Positions 48,301 to 56,649 of a stretch of DNA of 64,000 bases are shown one piece after another. The DNA comes from Nitrospira sp. (GTDB taxonomy: Bacteria; Nitrospirota; Nitrospiria; Nitrospirales; Nitrospiraceae). Within the stretch, counting starts at the first letter, position 1. Each line of letters opens with the position of its first letter. The translations under genes and the position numbers were made by a program. A model generated the notes under the pieces. That model saw only the letters and a program-made list of their open reading frames with translations. It had not been told where the DNA came from and did not search any database. The stretch spans positions 3,117,891-3,181,890 of the forward strand of contig CP092079.1 of the NCBI GenBank assembly GCA_022226955.1. The letters run 5' to 3'.

Positions 48301-48766
48301 CACGTTGGAGCAAACGGTCAAAGGTGCGCTACCCACCAAAGATACCGCTTCGCGCGCCTTCTCCATGCGCCTGTCCTTTCCCGATGAGCTGTTCTACTTG
48401 AAGAACAAGGGCGACGCAGAGTTGATCTTTGATGCCGATATGTTCCCGCGCAACCAGACCAACTTTGAACGTAAACAAACCACGCTCAAGGTATCAGGCA
48501 AGGCTGAGGCCATCAGCGGTCTCACCATTCGGCTCAAATCCAATAACCACGGCACGGAGTTGGTGCTGAAGACCGATGCACAAGGCTTGGTGACGGACGT
48601 GGCACCGCAACCGCTGAACGCGCTGCGCAACGAAACCCTGCTCGACGAATGGACGATCCGTATCACTGTTGCCGACAACCCGTCCTTGGTGCAAGACGGC
48701 GCCCTCGACCTCAGCGGCATGAGAGATGTGGTGGCGTTCTTTGAGTACGGGTTTGATTACCGCTAA
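45326..48766 (+). CDS. Compact TcA-like protein with TPR-type repeats, a long helical channel region and a TcB-binding-type C-terminus
   Basis: A 1,146-residue protein with AAGGGGG 7 bases before the ATG. Residues about 40-70 and 155-270 are helix-turn-helix repeats of TPR type (EGQVHLQHEEYALALDNFKE; AAENKEWTLAVKHYQTALQQ). Residues about 570-790 are very long Ala/Gln/Glu-rich helices (the pore region by analogy), ending AFLMERAYNVETERGLHVIR, very like the TcA channel end. Residues about 815-1146 are beta-rich and resemble the TcB-binding end (FYLAKLRNVELVFVGITG). It lacks the large shell and receptor-binding domains and is less than half of normal TcA size. It is 15 bases upstream of a TcB-TcC-like gene, so it probably acts as its A component. 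The TPR call is by eye. Confidence 0.75.
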   Translation: MEPQYFAENRYSYIGVRRPPVNVEYQADSPETQFERRVQSLFNEGQVHLQHEEYALALDNFKELMSLILVTAHPKMPITPFFFDILDFPRDIALIDTFSAKAADILKKTPLTRYDFPPTIVSEQTTLPPAVIEKLKPALESGLQITSFHNMVGDRIKAALDAAENKEWTLAVKHYQTALQQAPANDLVMRASLSHDLAVLFEKAGNKGQAMEFSQSSAKLFAESKQVDAQVQALDTAAGIFTRAGQKPQADEFAKQARVLRDSNNFNPVVIRPTKPLTDKLSGGISPILKRGLGIQVDRPMATAVLQPTALQSTADAPTLMALTFVSTAAPQKSYLVRGAAESADIVLDANATANVKNFLSVLTNTVDLKLITGFIATQTQWVAYLPHMYFYVIPMSIGDCFAGMGTPQQAEAQYRQVLAYPFINKRYELPKLWTRLAQSYLTQGDMLYRGAKDNIAGFAAAKTVYENIVLTDKTLKTTSPLYQDGKFATIKSRVTSFLAAADAATFNDNPAILILVLEALNKLQQIAAGLNFFGFAADYAPPFSFEYLQNTARYFAQQASQIEQRYIQFKSQAENEEFRREQLDQQAEVARQTVVLEQRGVAEAQAGINVAQAGLNYAETQRQNAVAAQTAFNNVRWELLELSEAEAWAGAAAVDQDDEVKQTWNGNYYNARDKRRSLVIQELAYRRTRISHDLEAARLQRDIASANAYKGIAQAQIGQAQARKAIAEQRVQIARLQQRFAEENRDFLDMREFSASLWYDLAQQAKLIKQRYLDMATEVAFLMERAYNVETERGLHVIRYDYSRTSAKDLLGADMLLGDLDYFTVDHITTTKTKKIPVKKTISLGDSYAMAFQQLKTQGQCFFVTELAHFDREHPGFYLAKLRNVELVFVGITGATSIAGTLRNIGISKFRKEDGTVISRLYPSDVMALSQYDLRQDALAFRFNPNDLRLFENNGIETMWQIELPLNANDFDYSEILDAQLVLYYDGFFSPTLEQTVKGALPTKDTASRAFSMRLSFPDELFYLKNKGDAELIFDADMFPRNQTNFERKQTTLKVSGKAEAISGLTIRLKSNNHGTELVLKTDAQGLVTDVAPQPLNALRNETLLDEWTIRITVADNPSLVQDGALDLSGMRDVVAFFEYGFDYR

Positions 48767-48781
48767 TAACTGGAAATCACT

Positions 48782-51700
48782 ATGTCAACTGGCGCCAAAC
48801 AATCTGTCACCTCGCCACCCGCCGGCACAGGCAATGTCCCAGGGCTAGGCGAAGCGTTCAATATCAACCTGAGCACGGGGCAAGGTGTGTATTCCTACAA
48901 GCTGCCCCTACCTGATGGCGTGGCGGGGCACACACCGCGCCTGGCGTTGGAATATGCGCACGGGCAGGGCCACAGTCCGTTTGGGTTTGGATGGCGACTG
49001 GGCGTGCGGGCGATCGCCCGACGCCTAGACTTTGGCGTGCCCAACGACGTCTCGCCAGAGCGCTTCACCGATTCTGGCGCAGAGATCGTGCCGATGGTGG
49101 ATGGCAGCTACCGCGCATTAGCCGAAACCGCTTTCTCGCGTTATACCCGAATTGGGCAGGCCCCAAATGTGTCTTGGAAGATTGAGGACCGTAACGGAGT
49201 GGTACACACGTTGGGGCAATCCACGGACGCGCGTGTGGTCGACCCAGTTGATTCCACACGCATCCACGAGTGGTTGATCGAGCGCACCGTTGACCCTTCC
49301 GGCAACGCCATCACGTATCGGTACATCCAGGACAAAGGCATGACGTATTTGGCCGAGGTGCGTTACGCGATCTACGCCGTTCGGTTGGAGTACGAGGTGC
49401 GACCAGACGCACGCAACGATGCCCGCATGGGCTTTGTGCGCCAGCGCGCCTTGCGTTGTAACCGCCTCGCGTTGTTCCTCGACCCAGGCACGCCCACTGA
49501 GCGCTTGATTCGCTCCTGGGCCGCGGGCTATGAGCCGGATGCCCTGAGTGGGCTATCGCTGTTGACGTCAGTACAGATGACCTCGCACGGCCAAGCACCA
49601 GATGGCTCGCAAGATGTGCGACGGCCAGCGACCAACCTTGGCTACACGCGCTTCCAGCCGACTCAGTACGCCATCAATTGGATTGCCCCACCCGAAGACG
49701 GACCGCAACCGCCTCCGCTCACCCAGGACGATGTGGCACTGGTCACGCTAGACAATGCGCCGCTGCCAGGTGTGCTGCACATTCGCAACGGGGCACAGTA
49801 TTACTGGCGTAACCGAGGCGATGGCCGTTGGAGCCATCCCGTGCCATTGCAGCGCACACCACACATTGGCTCGTTTGCGCGCGAGGGGCTCGCATTTCTG
49901 GACATGAATGCATCGGGCACCGCTGATTTGCTGGTGGCCGACGATGACAAATTGCAGGGCTATTATGAGAACGGCGGTCGTGAGGGCTGGTCGCGGTTTG
50001 TGACTTTTCCTCGTGGGCGGCGGACGACGCCGGCGTGGCGTTCACCCTCGCTCAAGTTGACCGATTGCAATGGCGATGGCCGCGTAGATGCGCTGGCAAA
50101 CGTGGGGCGCGCCATCGCGCTGTGGCAGAACCAAAGCGAGCGCGGCTGGGCCGAGCCGCAATTGATCTTCAACAGCGAGGACGTTCCCAGCCTCGCCGAC
50201 CCCACTGTGCATCTGGCCGATATGAGCGGTGATGGCCTACAAGATGTGGTGCGGGTGCAATCTGGACGGGTGGAGGTTTGGCCGAGCTTGGGGCATGGGC
50301 GTTTTGGCAAAGCCATGCAGCTCCGCAATAGCCCACGCCTGCGTGATGTCTTGCGTCAACCGCGAAGCGTCCTGCTGGCCGATCTAAATGGGGATGGCTG
50401 CGCCGATCTCGTTCACTTCACGCCCGAAGGCATCGAGATTTTTATCAATCAAAATGGAATGCAGTTTGCGGATGCGATTGTGATCCGTGATGTGCCATCG
50501 CCTATTCCGGGCACAGTGCGTGCCGCCAACATGCAGGGGCAAATGGGCAGTGGTATGGTGTGGAACAGCTATCGCGGGAGGACGATGGCATATGTGCATG
50601 TGACGTTTGGCGATTCGTTGCCGTATTTGCTCACCAGGGTCGAGAACGGGGCGGGACTCGTGTCCGAGCTATTGTATCGATCGGCTGTGGAAGACTTTGT
50701 GCGCGACGAAACAACGGGCGAGTTGTGGGACACCCACTTTCCGTTTCCGTACCTGGTGGTGGCAGGCACGCGTGAGCGCGACCTGGTGAGCGGGCGGAGC
50801 ACCGCGCTAGACTTTCACTATCATCAAGCGCATTACGAACCGAATACGCGCCAATTCCAGGGGTTTCGGCGCAGCGAGCGCATCGAACGCAGCAATGGCA
50901 GCCTCAGCCGCGCCGATGTTCGCATCGTCTTTCATTACCTAATGGGTCAGGAGCGCTTGCCGGGTAATGGGCTGGAACACGCCGCGCTGAACGGCATGTT
51001 GCACCGCAGCGAGACGTACAGCCTGGATGGCTCGCCCGATCAGGACAGACCATATCGCACCGAGGTATCAGAGTATGGTTTTAGCGTGCTGGGGACATTG
51101 CCCGATGGCCGCAAACGGTCGTTCGTGTTTGTAGCCAAACACCGCCTGGAGGACACCGAACGCACCAACACTGGCGACCTTCGCGGCGAGGAGAAGACCT
51201 ACACTTACGACGCACACGGCAATGTGACAAAAGAGCTGCATCGTGGCTATGGCATGCGCGCCGGCGTAGCGCAGCCCGAACGCAAACGCACCAGCGAGAT
51301 CAGCTACGCGAACAGCAACACAACCTGGTTGTTGGACCGTCCTTCTCGTATTGTAGTGCGCGATGAAGCAGGCGCGTCTCTCTCCGAGACGCGCCGCTAT
51401 TACGACGGACCAGACTTTGTGGGCTTGCCCCTCGGCCAGGCGGTGCGCGGGTTGCTGAGCCGCGAAGAGGCGTTGGTATTACCTCAAGCTGAGTTCGACG
51501 CGCACTACTCGGCTATGAACGCCGTAACCCTGTGTTATGTGGCAAGTAACGATGTGGATGGCAACCCTGCCTTGTTCGCTCAGTCCGGTCGCAGTGCCTA
51601 CAACGCGAGCGGTGTAAAGACGGCCATACAGGATGAGTTGGGCAACACATCTACATATGAACACGACGCCGATCAGTTGTTTCGTACCAAGTTGAGCGAC

Positions 51701-54700
51701 GCGGCAGGGGTGACGCAGTTTGAGTTTGACCGTGCGATCGGACAGCCCACCCGCATTACCTACGCCGATGGCACACAGGCGCAATTTGCCTACGATGCAC
51801 AAGGGCGTGTCACCGCTACGGCGCTGCCTGGTGAGTCGTTGGCCGATACGCGGCGCCAATACCGCTACGACGACGTCAATATGCCGCACGCGCGTATCGC
51901 GCAATTCCGGTTTGCGCCGGGCGCGAATGGCGCGGCGCAAGCGGTAGCCTACTTCGATGGTGGCGGCAAGGAGGTGCAACAGCGTGCCGAGACGCAAGGT
52001 GGGCAGTTCGTGGTGTCCGGCTGGTGCGCCGCCAATGCCTGGGGCGAGGCCGAGCGCGAATACGAGCCCACCTTCTCAAACAGTCTGGCCTTTGCCGTGC
52101 CAGACTTAACCGGGAAGCCGCACCGCGATACGTTTTACGACGGACGCGGGCGAGTCGTGAAAACCGTAAACTACAACGGTGGCGTTTCGACAGCGGAGTA
52201 TTTGCCGTTTGAGGTGGTGACCCGCGACGCCAACGACAACGATGCTTCGGCGGTGAATATGGCGCGCGGGCAGTTCAACACGCCCCACCGCGAGCTGTTC
52301 GACGTATTTCGCTACCGCACGCAGGTGATTGACGATCTGGGCAATGGCGCAACCATGACGACGCGCTATAGCGTGGGTGCAGGTGGTGAGGTGTTGAGCG
52401 TGAGCGATGCAAACGGCGTGATGGCGAAATATGGGTATGATCGGCTGGGTAATCGGCTGATTATCCGGCAGCGTGACGCAGGAGTGCGGAGGTTGTATTA
52501 CAACGCGCGCAAATTGATCGTGCGCACGCTGGATGCTAACGGCAACGACATTCGCGCGACGATAGACGCGCATGGCCGCATCACCCAACTGGTCAGCGGG
52601 GGCGTAACGCTGGAGCGATACCGCTACGACGACCTGGGGCAACACGCGTTGGGGCGTCTGGCCGAGGTAAGTTATGTGGGCGGCAGCCAGAAGTTCATCT
52701 ACAATCCGACCGGCAGCCTGGTGGCACACGAATATCGTTTTGATGGGGTAGCCGCGCCGCACACGCTGCGCCACGAGTATGACTTGCTGGGGCGCGAAGT
52801 GGCTGTGCAACATCCCGATGGTACACGCATCGCCAAAACGCTGACACCGAACGGGTGGACACAAGCCATCCCCGGCTTTGTGAGCAACGTCCGTTACGAC
52901 CCGCGCGGATTGCCTGTGCAGATGACGTATGCCAACGGCGTGGTGCGCGACATGCTATACACGTCCGGCCCAGGCCGCATCAAAGCCCAAACCACGCGCA
53001 ACAGCCAGAACCAGATTTTGGAGAGCGGCACGCTAGACTTTGACCAGATGGAGATGCTGCTGAATTGGAAGGACAGCGCCGCGGGTGGCCCAGGGCAGCG
53101 CAGCTTTTCCTACGATCCCCTGTATCAAATCAAAGGCGTGACGACGATCGAGAATGGCGCGCCAGTGACCCGCAGCTATGACTACGCCGACCACTACAAC
53201 CTGACGCGCTTTGACGAAGCGGGCTGTGTGTTGCACTACGACGATGCCGCGCACCCCGACCGCGTGGCGGGCGTGACACCCAACGGTGCAACGCGCGTGA
53301 ATGTAACGTATGACACCAACGGAAACCTGCTGAGCCTGCCTCGCAAGACGCTGACTTACAACGCCAAAAACGAACTGACGCGCTTTGCCGATCCGTCCGG
53401 CCTCAGTGCGACCTATTCCTACGACCACACCGGCCAGCGCGTAGGCAAGACCGTGGACGATGGGCGTGGGCATGTCACGCGCACAGTGTTTGTGGGCACA
53501 CTGGTCGAAATTCGCGATAGTAAACCAGCCTACTTTGTTCGCCTGGGGCATTTGCGCGTCGCCATTGTGTTCGATGGCAATACACGCTTTGTGCATGATG
53601 ACTATCTGGGCAACTCGGCCTTCTTTACAGATGGGGCTGGCACCAAGATCGCGGCGATTGTGTACCATCCGTTTGGCAACGCGTTTAGCAGTTCTGGCAA
53701 TCTGGATTTCCGAACCTTCGGCGCGCATCCGTTCGATGCCGAGTCTGGCGTCTTCTACATGCGTAAACGTTACTACGCGCCGGAGATCGGGCGCTTCTTG
53801 ACGCCCGACCCGCTGGCGATTTACCAGCCGGAAAAAGTCTTGAACAACCCGAAGGCACTGCACCCGTTTATCTACGTCGCCAACGATCCGCTCAATAAGA
53901 CCGACCCAACCGGCCTCTCGTTTTGGAGCGTGCTGGGTGGCGTTGTGGGTGTGATTGTGGGCGTGATTGCGGCTGTGGCGATTGTGGCCCTGACAGTGAT
54001 GACGGCCGGGGCGTTTGGTGTGTTTGTGGCCGTGCTGGTGGGCATAGGCTTAACAGTAGGTGCGTTGGGGGTGATGGTAGGCTTATACGCCATTGCCAGT
54101 GCAACGGCGGGCACCGGCTTCGGCGACTTTATGCGCGGCTTTTTGATTGGGATGAATGCGGGCTTGAACGCCGGTTTGGCCACTGCCATCTTTGGGCCGT
54201 TTGTGGGTGTGGCACTGGGCGTCATCAACTTTCTGGCCGTGTTCGATGGCGTTGCGCAAAACAGTTTTTACCAGGGGGTGTTGGGCTGGGCGAGTTGGCT
54301 GATGCCGATGTCGTGGTTGGCGACGGGTGTGGGGCTCATCTTCTTCGTCGTCAACGTCGTGATGCACTTCTTCACGGTGACTATCCCCGGCTGGTTTGGT
54401 GGCAGCGGCTGGGATGCTGCGCGTATCGACCACATCAGCATCGATTGGGGCACGGGCATCATCGTGATGGGCGGCGGATTGATCGAGCCTGCAGGTGGTG
54501 CGGCTGGCTTCAATCTCGGCAACTTCGTCTTCCTGCGGGAGGGAGCGAGCGGCGATGCAGCTCTGGTTCGCCATGAGACCGGCCACGGCCTAAACGTGGC
54601 GGCCTTTGGCGCGTTGTTCCACTACGTGGGCGCATTGGATGAAAACCCACCGGGCGACCGAGGACATGATGCTTTTGCAGAGAGGTTAGCCGAGAGCCAC

Positions 54701-54742
54701 TCGAATCGATCAGGCCGCCCAACCGTTCCGCTGTGGGGATAA
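48782..54742 (+). CDS. TcB-TcC-like SpvB/RHS protein with C-terminal membrane segments and HETGH metalloprotease-like module
   Basis: A 1,986-residue protein. Residues about 14-110 are the SpvB start (FNINLSTGQGVYSYKLPLPD, SPFGFGWRLGVRAIARRLDF). FG-GAP-like repeats lie at about 370-565 (LTDCNGDGRVDALAN, LADLNGDGCADLV), TcB mid-domain motifs near 610-710, and RHS repeats from about 820. The core ends RKRYYAPEIGRFLTPDPLAI and NKTDPTGL (Asp1708). The last ~270 residues are the cargo: Gly/Val-rich hydrophobic segments (about 1715-1880), then HETGH at 1931-1935 (a zincin HExxH) with possible third ligands Glu1967, Glu1971 or His1973. The cargo would be a membrane-associated metalloprotease. There is no similarity to the nuclease tip of the first Tc locus. 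It forms an operon with the TPR-TcA gene. Confidence 0.85.
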   Translation: MSTGAKQSVTSPPAGTGNVPGLGEAFNINLSTGQGVYSYKLPLPDGVAGHTPRLALEYAHGQGHSPFGFGWRLGVRAIARRLDFGVPNDVSPERFTDSGAEIVPMVDGSYRALAETAFSRYTRIGQAPNVSWKIEDRNGVVHTLGQSTDARVVDPVDSTRIHEWLIERTVDPSGNAITYRYIQDKGMTYLAEVRYAIYAVRLEYEVRPDARNDARMGFVRQRALRCNRLALFLDPGTPTERLIRSWAAGYEPDALSGLSLLTSVQMTSHGQAPDGSQDVRRPATNLGYTRFQPTQYAINWIAPPEDGPQPPPLTQDDVALVTLDNAPLPGVLHIRNGAQYYWRNRGDGRWSHPVPLQRTPHIGSFAREGLAFLDMNASGTADLLVADDDKLQGYYENGGREGWSRFVTFPRGRRTTPAWRSPSLKLTDCNGDGRVDALANVGRAIALWQNQSERGWAEPQLIFNSEDVPSLADPTVHLADMSGDGLQDVVRVQSGRVEVWPSLGHGRFGKAMQLRNSPRLRDVLRQPRSVLLADLNGDGCADLVHFTPEGIEIFINQNGMQFADAIVIRDVPSPIPGTVRAANMQGQMGSGMVWNSYRGRTMAYVHVTFGDSLPYLLTRVENGAGLVSELLYRSAVEDFVRDETTGELWDTHFPFPYLVVAGTRERDLVSGRSTALDFHYHQAHYEPNTRQFQGFRRSERIERSNGSLSRADVRIVFHYLMGQERLPGNGLEHAALNGMLHRSETYSLDGSPDQDRPYRTEVSEYGFSVLGTLPDGRKRSFVFVAKHRLEDTERTNTGDLRGEEKTYTYDAHGNVTKELHRGYGMRAGVAQPERKRTSEISYANSNTTWLLDRPSRIVVRDEAGASLSETRRYYDGPDFVGLPLGQAVRGLLSREEALVLPQAEFDAHYSAMNAVTLCYVASNDVDGNPALFAQSGRSAYNASGVKTAIQDELGNTSTYEHDADQLFRTKLSDAAGVTQFEFDRAIGQPTRITYADGTQAQFAYDAQGRVTATALPGESLADTRRQYRYDDVNMPHARIAQFRFAPGANGAAQAVAYFDGGGKEVQQRAETQGGQFVVSGWCAANAWGEAEREYEPTFSNSLAFAVPDLTGKPHRDTFYDGRGRVVKTVNYNGGVSTAEYLPFEVVTRDANDNDASAVNMARGQFNTPHRELFDVFRYRTQVIDDLGNGATMTTRYSVGAGGEVLSVSDANGVMAKYGYDRLGNRLIIRQRDAGVRRLYYNARKLIVRTLDANGNDIRATIDAHGRITQLVSGGVTLERYRYDDLGQHALGRLAEVSYVGGSQKFIYNPTGSLVAHEYRFDGVAAPHTLRHEYDLLGREVAVQHPDGTRIAKTLTPNGWTQAIPGFVSNVRYDPRGLPVQMTYANGVVRDMLYTSGPGRIKAQTTRNSQNQILESGTLDFDQMEMLLNWKDSAAGGPGQRSFSYDPLYQIKGVTTIENGAPVTRSYDYADHYNLTRFDEAGCVLHYDDAAHPDRVAGVTPNGATRVNVTYDTNGNLLSLPRKTLTYNAKNELTRFADPSGLSATYSYDHTGQRVGKTVDDGRGHVTRTVFVGTLVEIRDSKPAYFVRLGHLRVAIVFDGNTRFVHDDYLGNSAFFTDGAGTKIAAIVYHPFGNAFSSSGNLDFRTFGAHPFDAESGVFYMRKRYYAPEIGRFLTPDPLAIYQPEKVLNNPKALHPFIYVANDPLNKTDPTGLSFWSVLGGVVGVIVGVIAAVAIVALTVMTAGAFGVFVAVLVGIGLTVGALGVMVGLYAIASATAGTGFGDFMRGFLIGMNAGLNAGLATAIFGPFVGVALGVINFLAVFDGVAQNSFYQGVLGWASWLMPMSWLATGVGLIFFVVNVVMHFFTVTIPGWFGGSGWDAARIDHISIDWGTGIIVMGGGLIEPAGGAAGFNLGNFVFLREGASGDAALVRHETGHGLNVAAFGALFHYVGALDENPPGDRGHDAFAERLAESHSNRSGRPTVPLWG

Positions 54743-54880
54743 GCGCCACGAAAAAGAAGCAGAACAATGCTGATAAATGGGAACGCCGTTTCTGCTCATG
54801 GCCTTCGATGCGTTTTAGGGGCACCCTCCTCTATGTTTCAATCATAAGATGTATCCCGGCTGCTTACAGGAGACGTCGCC
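54743..54880. other. Short spacer after the second Tc locus
   Basis: No gene, no clear terminator hairpin. Confidence 0.3.
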
Positions 54881-55183
54881 ATCGATATCACGATCTGTTC
54901 GCAGTGCGGCTGGACGTTGCGAATCGAGAAATTCGATCGTTGGGATTGGCTCTGGAGGGAGACTCTCTGGGTCGAGAAGATTCAGATGGTCTTATTCCCA
55001 TCGATCACCAGTCTCAGGCATGACCTCGGGCCCCATAATGATGTAGGGCAGCAGCCACCCTTTATACTGGTAGGCTGGAGGGGAATCCGTGAGGCCTGGG
55101 AGACGCTGATGGCGACGAAGGAACATGATGAGGGGGCTATCAGGGATGGCCGGTGCTTGGTGTGCGGGCAGGCAGAGCGCTGA
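54881..55183 (+). CDS. Possible small zinc-ribbon-like protein, end altered by IS3 insertion
   Basis: An open frame of about 100 codons reads ITICSQCGWTLRIEKFDRWD at its start and RDGRCLVCGQAER at its end, with a CxxC pair at each end that could bind one zinc. It lacks an ATG; a GGAG lies 9 bases before an ATC at 54881, and the first standard alternative start is a TTG at 54917. The stop TGA is the first three bases of the IS3 element. Rejoining the flanks (one copy of CGC) would give CysAla and a stop, so the insertion barely changes the product. Its reality is uncertain. Confidence 0.35.
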   Translation: MDITICSQCGWTLRIEKFDRWDWLWRETLWVEKIQMVLFPSITSLRHDLGPHNDVGQQPPFILVGWRGIREAWETLMATKEHDEGAIRDGRCLVCGQAER

Positions 55184-55267
55184 CCCAAAACCCGAAAAGT
55201 AGGCCAGCGGGAACTTGCGTAAACGGTCCGTGACGTGGTCTTCTTCAGCAAGAAGTAGAACCCGACG

Positions 55268-55536
55268 ATGGGACGACGACGGGGGCATACGGAGAGCAAA
55301 TCCTGGCCACCTTGCGGCACGTGGAGAGTGGGACAACCGTCGCTGAGATCTGCCGCGAGGTAGGAATCAGCGAGCAGACCTTCTACGTGTGGAAGCGCAA
55401 GTATGCCGGACTTGGGCTGAGCGAGTTGCGAGAGTGGCGACAGTTACGGGAGGAGAACACTAAGCTGAAGCGGTTGGTGGCGGATCTCTCGCTGGATCGA
55501 CACATGCTGCAGGAGATTGTCCGAAAAAAGCTCTAA
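55268..55536 (+). pseudogene. IS3 OrfA (HTH/leucine zipper), N-terminus frameshifted
   Basis: The ATG at 55268 begins MGRRRGH, but compared with the related copy at 61928 one base is missing between GGGCAT and GAGCAA, so the first ~18 codons are out of frame with the rest. From 55312 the frame reads SGTTVAEICREVGISEQTFY (HTH) and [20 protein letters not shown] (zipper). Either OrfA is inactive, it starts internally, or there is a sequencing error. Confidence 0.75.
55524..55530 (+). promoter_or_regulatory. Programmed -1 ribosomal frameshift site (A6G)
   Basis: The heptamer A-AAA-AAG near the end of orfA lets the ribosome slip from the orfA frame (CGA AAA AAG CTC TAA) into the orfB frame (AAA GCT CTA AGG), giving the OrfAB fusion transposase normal for IS3 elements. 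Confidence 0.85.
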
Positions 55537-55556
55537 GGCCTCGGGACCGGCGGGCC

Positions 55557-56402
55557 TTGGCCCGTTGGGCGCAAGTGACCTATCAGGTCAGCGAGCGCCG
55601 GGTCTCGAGGCTGTTGCCGTTGGCGCGGGCCCCCTTGCGGTACCAAAGTCATCGGGATCGACAGGAGGGGGGACGGATACGCTTGCGAGAGTTGGCGGCG
55701 AGCCGCGTGCGCTTCGGGTATCGGCGACTCACGGTGTTGTTGCGACGGGACGGGTGGCGGGTGAATGCGAAGCGAATCTATCGGCTCTATACCGAAGAAG
55801 GGCTGGCGGTGCGGACCAAACACCGCACGAAGGCCGCGGGCCGAGCCCGTGTGCCGCAAGCAGGGGCGACCGCCCCGAATCAGCGGTGGAGCATGGACTT
55901 CATGAGTGACCGCGTGGCGGATGGTCGGGGGTTTCGGATTCTGACCGTCGTCGACCAGTTCACCCGGGAATGCCTGTGCTTGCTGGCCGATCAGTCGCTC
56001 ACAGGAGAGAAGGTGGCACAAGCCTTAGAGCCGGTCGTGTTCCAGCGGGGCGCACCCCGGGCGATCACCGTGGACAATGGGAGTGAGTTTGCCAGTCGCG
56101 TCATGGATGCCTGGGCGTACCGCCACGGGGTTCAGTTGGATTTTATTCGGCCAGGCAAGCCGGTCGAGAATGGCTTCATCGAGAGCTTCAATGGACGGCT
56201 ACGGGATGAGTGTCTGAACGTGGAAGTGTTCTTCACGCTCGACGAGGTACGCGAGAAGTTGGCGCGGTGGCAGGAGGACTACAACCGCACCCGACCGCAC
56301 AGCTCACTGCAGGATCAGGCTCCAGCCACCTTTGCAGCAGAGTGGTTGGCGACCGAACACACGGAGCCTGCAGCACCCGAATTACTGGAGACACTCACGT
56401 GA
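55557..56402 (+). CDS. IS3-family transposase OrfB (DDE integrase core)
   Basis: The catalytic subunit, about 281 residues from the TTG shown; translation normally enters this frame through the A6G slip at 55524. It has the HTH_21 region ([19 protein letters not shown]) and an intact rve core: first Asp in [17 protein letters not shown], second Asp in [13 protein letters not shown], and the Glu in [16 protein letters not shown]. Cut-and-paste via circular intermediates is the known family mechanism. It is the only intact transposase gene in the window. Confidence 0.92.
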   Translation: MARWAQVTYQVSERRVSRLLPLARAPLRYQSHRDRQEGGRIRLRELAASRVRFGYRRLTVLLRRDGWRVNAKRIYRLYTEEGLAVRTKHRTKAAGRARVPQAGATAPNQRWSMDFMSDRVADGRGFRILTVVDQFTRECLCLLADQSLTGEKVAQALEPVVFQRGAPRAITVDNGSEFASRVMDAWAYRHGVQLDFIRPGKPVENGFIESFNGRLRDECLNVEVFFTLDEVREKLARWQEDYNRTRPHSSLQDQAPATFAAEWLATEHTEPAAPELLETLT

Positions 56403-56500
56403 GCTATGATAGGTTCGCAACGCCGCATAGGCGGCTCAAACCGATCACGCGCAGGCCCATTCCTCAGGTCTCGTTTGGTCTACATTCGCGGGGCGGGTCA

Positions 56501-56649
56501 CGCTGTGCGTGACTCTCATTCACGCTGGTACAACTATAGGGGGCGGGTCAATGGGGCCGCTTCTTTCGTCAGGGACTACCGAAGCTGCCAGTCTATTCTC
56601 GTTTTAAGTTGTTGTCGTTTTCGGGGGAGACGTCAATTAACCACGAGTA
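56501..56649. other. IS-end debris between the IS3 element and the caspase gene
   Basis: Contains another GGCGGGTCA terminus at 56542-56550 and the second copy of the IS407-like end at 56587-56635. No gene. Confidence 0.5.
56587..56635. repeat. IS terminal sequence, copy 2 (matches 44131-44178)
   Basis: Direct repeat of the terminus at 44131-44178 with about 6 differences over about 48 bases. The rest of that IS is absent here. The two copies flank the second Tc locus and the intact IS3. Confidence 0.75.

Larger units (their letters stand above)
55181..56500 (+). mobile_element. Complete IS3-family insertion sequence
   Basis: The left end TGACCCAAAACCCGAAAAGT at 55181 and the right end, ending GGCGGGTCA at 56500, are imperfect terminal inverted repeats (TGACCC ... 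CGAA ... GTAG in common). The element is flanked by a 3-bp direct repeat CGC (55178-55180 and 56501-56503), the usual IS3 target duplication. It carries orfA and orfB with a slippery A6G site between them. Confidence 0.88.
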
